A DNA stretch of 10,723 nt, taken from assembly GCA_050942625.1 (NCBI GenBank), contig JBMNNS010000060.1, positions 1 through 10,723 of the forward strand. Direction: 5' to 3'. The notes beneath the pieces were generated by a model. The model was not told the origin of the DNA. It did no database searches and worked only from the letters and a program-made list of their open reading frames with translations. The translations under genes and the position numbers were made by a program. This document shows positions 7,001 through 10,723 of this stretch, one piece after another (the stretch's first letter is position 1; each line of letters starts with the position of its first letter). Source of the stretch: JBMNNS01 sp050942625. Its GTDB lineage: Bacteria > Bacillota > Dethiobacteria > DTU022 > UBA8154.

Positions 7001-7563
7001 TAGCGTTTAGCATTAACGTTTACTGGAGGCCTTGACCCGCCTGCCTTGAAAAGTTCACCGGCTTCTTTTCCCAGCTCCTTAAATATCTCCCTGAGTCCTC
7101 CGATGCCTGAGGCAGCCTCGAAAAGCACTTCTCCCAATTGTCCCTGTCCTTTGAGCAGATCTTCCCCTCCCCTGCGCAGGCTGAGGTGATCCATGCCAAA
7201 CATGAGAGAAAAGGAACGCCGGTCGATAGAACCCAGGAGCTTCTGCAGGATTTTTTCATCCACTGCCCTGTTTTTTTCGTCCAGGAGGGTATTTCTATTC
7301 CCCTTCCTTCGGGCAAGCCATAGTTCTTTACCGCTTCCGGTCTCCAAAACAGCTTCAATACGCAGCCTGGCAGGTGGATGAAAAAAGGCATCGGGGCTTC
7401 TCTGTGGTATTCCATATAAAAAATCTGTAATGGCGCGCAGTACTGTGGTCTTTCCTGCCTCATTCAAGCCATAAATAAGATTAAACTTCCCGTTTTCCCC
7501 GAAATCGAGCTCATAATCCTTAAAAGGCCCGAAAGCCTTCAGGTTTATCCGTTTAAACCTCAC
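4039..7563 (-). CDS. yhaN: YhaN-type SMC-like ATPase (SbcC/Rad50-related)
   Basis: 1174 residues. It has a Walker A GLNEAGKTT (32-40) in an N-terminal domain typical of YhaN (MRFKRINLKAFGPFKDYELD, SFSLMFGMDHLSLRRGG). Long Glu/Lys-rich coiled coils fill roughly 190-1030. The C-terminal half-site carries the ABC signature SEGTLDQLF (1090-1098), Walker B PFILDD (1117-1122) and H-loop FFTHH (1150-1154). The ATPase halves should come together as in SbcC/Rad50 and drive the partner nuclease YhaO on DNA ends or structures. No CxxC zinc-hook motif occurs in the coil, unlike Rad50/SbcC. At 1174 residues it is longer than the ~960-residue Bacillus YhaN. GTG start at 7563 has AAGGAGGGG 7 nt upstream, inside the end of yhaO; the genes overlap by 11 bases, which implies translational coupling. 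Confidence 0.9.
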   Translation of the reverse strand: MRFKRINLKAFGPFKDYELDFGENGKFNLIYGLNEAGKTTVLRAITDFLYGIPQRSPDAFFHPPARLRIEAVLETGSGKELWLARRKGNRNTLLDEKNRAVDEKILQKLLGSIDRRSFSLMFGMDHLSLRRGGEDLLKGQGQLGEVLFEAASGIGGLREIFKELGKEAGELFKAGGSRPPVNVNAKRYVNIKKKISELSLVPKRWADLERRYLTEKNQVDVLKQEEKELVKEKSRLERLEKTLPLVARRSKYLEDTKNIGDVPLLPSTFKEERLDLINRRNTAINSKERAQKEIEELKKEAENITLHEELLGHAEDISILQERLDTYRNYIKDIPSLEGEQKELQEEGLSLLHQLKPSLSTLEEAESLRLPFDRAEEIKRLIKEHPILLNNYNVAQEKVKELERSLQKQVKEKKKIDPQKEAADLFRCLNRARKEGSPEEELRKTQSAADALEKILKSKLDSLGLWHGNFEELLHLPLPLEETLRSFEENYSKIKNQADEVQKAVKEEEKRLADYQEQLSTVEFAGDVPTQNSLEEARKHRQRGWHLVRRAWLEGVRDNEEERAFSGEHPLELAYEISVTNADEIADRLRYEAGRVERKTIILAEMKKCREKIEVLKGEKQSVEKQKQGLDNKWIKAWQEAGITPLTPREMLTWLSRCQEIKDGIYKLNEYRDLILELRETIKKHKDEISRELQKLGEAVAGEKESLEMLIDRAQEVYDKYQEAHNRLKRIEEMCREIEENLERARQQEDGVRTALESWEQNWSAALSQAGLSAGTTVEVVTAYLERLQRLFEIKEEISREQAKLEKMKKYSREFKSRVQVLLDRLAPELTEMPVDYAASQLQARVTKAQRDKDKRESLEEQITKVQKTYNDALRDIEETNNSLKELIKQARCTDESQLPGVEERSERLQKLRESTNELEEHLLSIGGGLSLEQIIAEAEGVNADALTAELSEIEQKLEENRQKQDHLNQVFGATRKEYEEKIKGASTEALDAAEEAEGVLEELRAQAEQYFLLRLASIVLRRGIERYREENQSPVIKKAGEFFARLTRGSFIGLTVDFDEKDNPILLGLRAKSKKGENENEGVKVEGMSEGTLDQLFLSLRLASLENYLEQNEPLPFILDDLLVNFDDKRTAETLQVLGEFAENTQILFFTHHASLVELAEQTIAGSNIIYLE

Positions 7564-8824
7564 TGCTGAACCCCTCCTTTTCTAGGAGGCGCGACAAAAT
7601 TATCGCCTCAACCTCGGGTAAAAGGCTCTGGAGGTAGTTGATATCTGCAGGATCTATTTCACCTTTCTTAAATAGATCCGCAGGCAGGGCATTTTTATCT
7701 CGATCCAGTTCTGAAGTAAGCTCCTGCAGGAAATGGTTGTCCTTACTGAGTTCTTTTATATATCGAAGCAGGGAAGCCACCGGGTAGGAAGCAACCAGGT
7801 CTTCCATACTGGCTTTAGGGGTAGTTTCCACCTTTACTTTCTCTAGCCATACCGCTTCAGGTCCCCGTTCAGCGGCAAGGGACCGCAGGTTGTTTTTCAA
7901 GCCATGCAGGTTATTAACCAGTTTCCGGTGGATTTCGCAGGCCCCGAAAACAATTACGCGCAGTGCAAGAAGTCGCCCTTCACATTTACTGAGTTCTTCA
8001 TCGATCTTTTTTTCCGCTCGCTGCATAATTTCTTCAAAAGTCTCAGCCCCAGCAGCATCAATCATACAGCGGCTCCAGCGCAGCACATCCAAGGAGTGGT
8101 GTTCCAGGGACTCTAGCCTTCCATCACACACCTGGGCGACAGTACAGCCTTTAGCCCCCTCCTCCCGAATATGGCGCCCCTGTGTATTTCCAGGAAATAC
8201 AATCCAGGGCTCTTTGCTGATAATTTCTGCTTTATGTACATGGCCCAGGGCCCAGTAATCATATCCTTTGTTTTTCAGATAATTAATATCACAGGGAGCA
8301 TAGCTTTCATGTCCTTCCCTGCCCGAAGCGCAGGTATGCAGGAGTCCAATATTAAAATATCCTTTCCTGGGCAGGGGATAGCCCCGCGACAGGTCTTCGG
8401 TGACTGCAGGGGTATGAAAACTCTGGCCATGAATAACCACTCCGAGATCTTCCAGGACTGCGCTCTCCGGTTGATGGGTGGAAAGTACTTTAACATTATC
8501 AGGTAGGCGGAGGACATGCGTAATCTGGCTGGCTGCATCATGGTTCCCGCGTACTAAGAAGACTTTAATTCCGGCCTCTCTCAACTTGGCCACCTGGGAA
8601 GCAAAAAACAGTCCTGTATTGTAGTCGCGCCAATCGCCATCATAGAGATCCCCGGCCAGGAGCACCAGGTCCACTTTTTCTTCAAGGGCTAAATTAACCA
8701 GGTTTTGAAAAGCCACTCGCGTAGCACTCCGCACATATTCCACCGGCGCCCCCTCGTATCGCTCTAATCCTAGAAAGGGGCTGTCCAGGTGGATATCCGC
8801 CGCATGGATGAACTTTACTTTCAT
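7553..8824 (-). CDS. yhaO: YhaO-type DNA repair exonuclease (SbcD/Mre11-like)
   Basis: 423 residues with the calcineurin-like metallophosphoesterase signature of Mre11/SbcD: HAADIHLD (D10, H12), LAGDLYDGDW (D59), GNHD (93-96), LLHT (H163) and GHVH (194-197). These bind the two metal ions (usually Mn) used for phosphodiester cleavage. The MPP domain covers about 1-250 (ending around FPGNTQGRHIREEG) and the rest resembles the YhaO C-terminal region, likely contacting the ATPase partner. It is predicted to act with YhaN as a cytoplasmic nuclease-ATPase complex in DNA break or hairpin processing. The ATG at 8824 gives the exact family start; the site AAGG is weak and distant (~12 nt), so translation may rely on coupling with the upstream reading frame, whose stop is 20 nt away. 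No key residue is missing. Confidence 0.92.
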   Translation of the reverse strand: MKVKFIHAADIHLDSPFLGLERYEGAPVEYVRSATRVAFQNLVNLALEEKVDLVLLAGDLYDGDWRDYNTGLFFASQVAKLREAGIKVFLVRGNHDAASQITHVLRLPDNVKVLSTHQPESAVLEDLGVVIHGQSFHTPAVTEDLSRGYPLPRKGYFNIGLLHTCASGREGHESYAPCDINYLKNKGYDYWALGHVHKAEIISKEPWIVFPGNTQGRHIREEGAKGCTVAQVCDGRLESLEHHSLDVLRWSRCMIDAAGAETFEEIMQRAEKKIDEELSKCEGRLLALRVIVFGACEIHRKLVNNLHGLKNNLRSLAAERGPEAVWLEKVKVETTPKASMEDLVASYPVASLLRYIKELSKDNHFLQELTSELDRDKNALPADLFKKGEIDPADINYLQSLLPEVEAIILSRLLEKEGFSSEV

Positions 8825-8844
8825 TTTATAACCATTCCTTAAAA

Positions 8845-9100
8845 TTATTTATCACGCAGTATATCTCGTATTTCTGTCAGCAAGGCCACTTCTTCAGACG
8901 GTGCTGGTGGTTCCTCGGGCTTATCTTCCTCTAGCTTCAAAGCCGTTAAATTGATTCCCCCTACGATTATGCCCAGCACAGGCATTAAAAGATCATCCAC
9001 TAAAGAAGTTACAATGCGCCCAAAAGCACCACCAATTATGACGGCAACGGCCAGATCAACAACATCCCCTGCTAATAAATTTTTTAAATTCCTGTAACAT
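8845..9100 (-). pseudogene. mscL: Large-conductance mechanosensitive channel MscL, frameshifted and missing TM2
   Basis: ATG at 9100 with AGGGAGGG 8 nt upstream encodes MLQEFKKFISRG, then the frame hits TGA. A shift of one base at the A6/G4 stretch restores DVVDLAVAVIIGGAFG, RIVTSLVDDLLMPVLG and IIVGGINLTALKL, the N-terminus, TM1 and loop start of MscL. The restored frame then jumps to EEDKPEEPPAPSEEVALLTE and IRDILRDK, the cytoplasmic C-terminal helix. The extracellular loop and TM2 are absent: ~84 codons remain of ~140-150. MscL is a homopentameric membrane valve that opens under hypo-osmotic shock; this copy cannot form one. The 256-base span is not a multiple of three. Its ribosome binding site and position 20 nt before yhaO suggest it still heads that transcript. 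Confidence 0.82.
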
Positions 9101-9200
9101 TGGCAATACCCTCCCTATTTTTTTAAATAGATTCCCAACTCATTCACCACATTAAGCGGGTCTTTCCCAAACCTTACTATAAAATAATATCAAAGTATAG

Positions 9201-9256
9201 CCAAAAACAAAAGCGCTTTATTAGATCTACTTTTAAAGATCTACTTTAAAGCGCTT
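9201..9256 (-). terminator. Terminator of the spore-coat operon
   Basis: AAGCGCTTTA (9211-9220) pairs perfectly with TAAAGCGCTT (9247-9256); on the minus strand TTGTTTTTGG follows. The loop contains two copies of AGATCTACTTT (9223-9233 and 9237-9247), so an alternative inner stem through the AGATCT palindromes is possible. It lies ~40 bases after the coat F stop. Confidence 0.7.
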
Positions 9257-9293
9257 CTTAGGGGAGCTAATTATTATGTTCCTTATTTCTTTA

Positions 9294-9539
9294 TTATTGG
9301 GTAAAACCCATCCTAACTTCCTGGATCTCCTGGGGGGTTGCCTGCTGGGCAGGTTTATAATAGCCCTTTTGTTCTGCAACCTGGAAAAGCTGGTACTGAA
9401 ACTGTTCATCGGCATTTCTAATCTGTTGTATTGTCTGTCTGAGGTTTTGAGCAGAACACTGGGCGATAACGTTTGCATAGCCCGTTAGACTACTATTAAT
9501 CATAGAAAGAACGTCGTTAACCATATCCTTTTCTTGCAT
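9294..9539 (-). CDS. Coat F (CotF)-type spore coat protein, 81 aa
   Basis: MQEKDMVNDVLSMINSSLTG followed by YANVIAQCSAQNLRQTIQQI and FQYQLFQVAEQKGYYKPA matches the Coat F domain: a short ferritin-like helical hairpin whose members are laid down in the endospore coat and made in the mother cell. The start at 9539 is favoured over the longer upstream reading because AAAGGAGA (9547-9554) lies 7 nt before it and family members begin MQEKDM. It is the second gene of a two-gene unit, 13 bases after the 60-residue gene and before a strong terminator. Its presence implies the host forms endospores. The protein is Gln-rich, soluble, and lacks signal or membrane segments. Confidence 0.85.
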   Translation of the reverse strand: MQEKDMVNDVLSMINSSLTGYANVIAQCSAQNLRQTIQQIRNADEQFQYQLFQVAEQKGYYKPAQQATPQEIQEVRMGFTQ

Positions 9540-9552
9540 GTTTCCATCTCCT

Positions 9553-9735
9553 TTACTGTAGGAATGATAGTAATTTTTGTTTTGTCTGCTCGGCAGACTG
9601 GGCTGATTGTTGGAACATTTGCTTAAGCTGTGGATCCGTGCATTGCTGGGAATATGCACTCAACTTTTTGGAAGCAGTTTCATGGGAACCGATCAAGTGT
9701 CTTAGGTTTTGAACCTCTATCTTGTTAAGCTGCAT
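9553..9735 (-). CDS. Small coat-F-like protein, 60 aa
   Basis: The sequence IEVQNLRHLIGSHETASKKLSAYSQQCTDPQLKQMFQQSAQSAEQTKQKLLSFLQ is two amphipathic helices with a DPQLKQMFQ turn, a pattern shared with coat F-like and ferritin-like spore proteins of Clostridia. AAGGAGG sits 8-9 nt before the ATG at 9735, preceded by an A-rich run. It lies just upstream of and in the same direction as the coat F gene, separated by 13 bases, so the two are almost certainly co-transcribed and may pair in the coat. The exact role is unknown; the spore assignment rests on helix pattern and neighbourhood. A duplicated ACCTATTA (9789-9796, 9805-9812) lies upstream and could be a regulatory site, but no sporulation-sigma promoter is clear. 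Confidence 0.7.
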   Translation of the reverse strand: MQLNKIEVQNLRHLIGSHETASKKLSAYSQQCTDPQLKQMFQQSAQSAEQTKQKLLSFLQ

Positions 9736-9839
9736 TTATAAGAACCTCCTTTTTTTTTTTAAACATTATTATATTGCCTTATATTATTACCTATTATTCA
9801 GGTAACCTATTAATTAAGTAGCTTGTGTTGCCTATAATA

Positions 9840-9886
9840 AAGGGGCTGCCGGTTTTTGTAATGTAAAATAAAACCGGCAACCCCTT
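9840..9886 (-). terminator. Hairpin terminator after the membrane-protein gene
   Basis: AAGGGG-C-TGCCGGTTTT (9840-9856) pairs with AAAACCGGCA-A-CCCCTT (9870-9886) with a single C/A mismatch and a 13-nt loop. The stem is long and stable. The minus-strand tail (TATTATAGG) is only moderately T-rich. It lies 3 bases after the TAA (9890-9892) of the possible extended frame and 66 bases after the actual TGA. Confidence 0.6.
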
Positions 9887-9952
9887 AATTTATAGATAGC
9901 TTTTTTTGTTCTCTTTTGCAGGTTTTAAACCCTCTCCTTTTGGCTTAACCTT

Positions 9953-10297
9953 TCAAGGTTTTCTGTTATTTTTTCCTAAGGAATTAACTTTTTGGGCCTT
10001 GTTATTTTTCCCCCTGGAATTATTATTATCATTTTCATTTTCATTATTAAGGACCTGTTGCATAGTATTTTTTGTGCCAGAGTACAAACCTACAGAAGAA
10101 AGGCCAATAACGATACCCAAAAATACTGCCTTTGGAGGATCTCCAGGAGCTAAATAATAAAAACTGAATAAAATACCGAGGATTAGAGCAACAAGAGGGG
10201 AATATCTTTTCGGCACACCTACCACTTTAACCAATTCTATCATGCTCATAATGAGGGGTACAAGAGCCAAACCATAAATAGTCAGTTCCTCCACCAT
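9953..10297 (-). CDS. Small holin-like membrane protein, 114 aa
   Basis: Three hydrophobic segments are visible at about 5-24 (IYGLALVPLIMSMIELV), 33-50 (SPLVALILGILFSFYYLA) and 57-74 (AVFLGIVIGLSSVGLY). They are joined by short loops and followed by an Asn/Lys-rich hydrophilic tail (84-114). Size and layout resemble small phage-type holins and related uncharacterised clostridial membrane proteins; no specific family is claimed. The start at 10297 is preceded by GGGGGTG very close to the ATG. After the TGA at 9953-9955 the same frame continues 20 codons (KVKPKGEGLKPAKENKKSYL) in the same basic style to a TAA at 9890-9892, just before the hairpin, suggesting the tail was shortened by a nonsense change. 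It has no lysin neighbour, so a lysis role is unproven. Confidence 0.6.
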   Translation of the reverse strand: MVEELTIYGLALVPLIMSMIELVKVVGVPKRYSPLVALILGILFSFYYLAPGDPPKAVFLGIVIGLSSVGLYSGTKNTMQQVLNNENENDNNNSRGKNNKAQKVNSLGKNNRKP

Positions 10298-10501
10298 TAC
10301 ACCCCCGGAACTATTTATACTGGATAACCTGGATCCAGGCTTGCATTACCTTGACTTTTCACAATTCTATTTCAATATTTATTCATATTCGTTGGAGGGC
10401 AAAAAAAGAACGGAGGGTTAAAAAAGATCCGCACCCGGAACGTTTTTCGTATTGTCAAATTTTGTCAAATTGTTCGAAGAAAAAGGTATCAAGAAAACCA
10501 T
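10298..10501. other. Intergenic region with a 10-bp tandem duplication
   Basis: No gene is supported. TTGTCAAATT is repeated directly at 10452-10461 and 10462-10471. Two similar G-rich/A-rich stretches (GGAGGGCAAAAAAAG and GGAGGGTTAAAAAAG) lie at about 10395-10430. A promoter for the leftward membrane-protein gene should lie here, but none stands out. The region ends at the repeat element. Confidence 0.4.
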
Positions 10502-10721
10502 CGAGACCACTGAAAAATCCGGTTTTATAAAAACTGCCACTATTGTCATCCTGAGCAAAAGCATTGTCATCCTGAGGAAAGCATTGTCATCCTGAGGAAA
10601 GCATTGTCATCCTGAGCAAAAGCATTGTCATCCTGAGCGATAGCGAAGGATCTTAGTTGACACAATTCGGGCACTTCGTTCATTCAGAATGACACAATTC
10701 GGGGCTTTTTCAGTGGCCTCG
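10502..10721 (-). mobile_element. MITE-like repeat element, right copy, inverted (five units)
   Basis: About 220 bp bounded by CGAGACCACTGAAAAA (10502-10517) and TTTTTCAGTGGCCTCG (10706-10721), inverted repeats differing at one position. Read on the minus strand, the parts follow the left copy in order: CCACTGAAAAAG, AATTGTGTCATTCTGAATGAACG-like block, AAGATCCTTCGCTATCGCTC, tandem units, AGTTTTTATAAAACCGG, and the far end. It carries five units instead of four. No coding capacity. The inverted ends are better preserved here than in the left copy. Confidence 0.7.
10542..10644 (-). repeat. Five tandem 20-21-bp units inside the right repeat element
   Basis: Units start at 10542, 10563, 10583, 10603 and 10624, with core ATTGTCATCCTGAG. 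Units 2 and 3 are one base shorter (GAGGAAAGC in place of GAGCAAAAGC), and unit 5 ends GCGATAGC. The unit number and exact sequence differ from the left copy, so the arrays expanded or drifted independently. Confidence 0.85.
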
Positions 10722-10723
10722 AA

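Noticed and set aside
9065..9085. Programmed frameshift in mscL
   Set aside because: The frameshifted product still lacks the loop and TM2, so recoding would not give a channel; decay or a sequencing error is simpler.
9276..9488. 70-codon plus-strand ORF
   Set aside because: It lies antisense to the well-supported coat F gene and lacks a ribosome binding site.
9953..9955. Selenocysteine at the TGA of the membrane-protein gene
   Set aside because: No SECIS-like hairpin follows directly; the only strong hairpin is 66 bases away past a TAA and looks like a terminator.

Overview
The window looks like a chromosomal segment of an endospore-forming anaerobic Firmicute, most likely of the Clostridia / Peptococcaceae type. 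The evidence is a Coat F-type spore coat protein with a small coat-like partner, a tryptophan T-box leader, strong AAGGAGG-type ribosome binding sites, a YhaO/YhaN (SbcD/SbcC-like) pair, a DUF4282 membrane protein, and short dispersed repeats (GTCATCCTGAG-type and GGTGACAG...CTGTCACC-type). The family-level placement is inference. No rRNA, tRNA or CRISPR array was seen.

Layout. Bases 1-1940 look like a decayed defence cluster. On the minus strand are the first 59 codons of an adenine-specific DNA methyltransferase running off the left edge, a 53-residue basic protein, and a ~36-codon remnant of a type I restriction (HsdR-like) N-terminus. The remnant runs straight into a ~217-bp repeat element with inverted ends and four 21-bp tandem units. 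On the plus strand is a C-terminal remnant of a DUF262 (GmrSD-like) protein. Bases 1940-2600 hold a small tandem duplication, hairpins and an intact DUF4282 gene.

Bases 2565-4004, minus strand, form a striking tryptophan unit. A good promoter (TTGACA-17-TATTGT) precedes a T-box leader with a TGG specifier, antiterminator and terminator. These are followed by trpB cut off after 174 codons and fused out of frame to the 3' half of trpF. The control region looks intact while both enzymes are broken.

Bases 4039-9100, minus strand, hold mscL, yhaO and yhaN in transcription order. yhaO and yhaN overlap by 11 bases and look intact; they should encode a nuclease plus an ATPase with a very long coiled coil. 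mscL carries a frameshift near codon 10 and lacks its second membrane helix. Bases 9201-9735 are a two-gene spore-coat operon with its own terminator. Bases 9840-10297 encode a small holin-like membrane protein, probably shortened by an in-frame TGA, followed by a hairpin. A second copy of the repeat element, in opposite orientation and with five tandem units, closes the window at 10502-10721.

The main theme is genome decay (hsdR, DUF262, trpB, trpF, mscL) beside intact housekeeping and sporulation genes, bracketed by two inverted copies of one TIR-bounded repeat element. I found no convincing new multi-gene system. The best leads are the repeat element and the intact Trp T-box driving a trpB'-'trpF scar.
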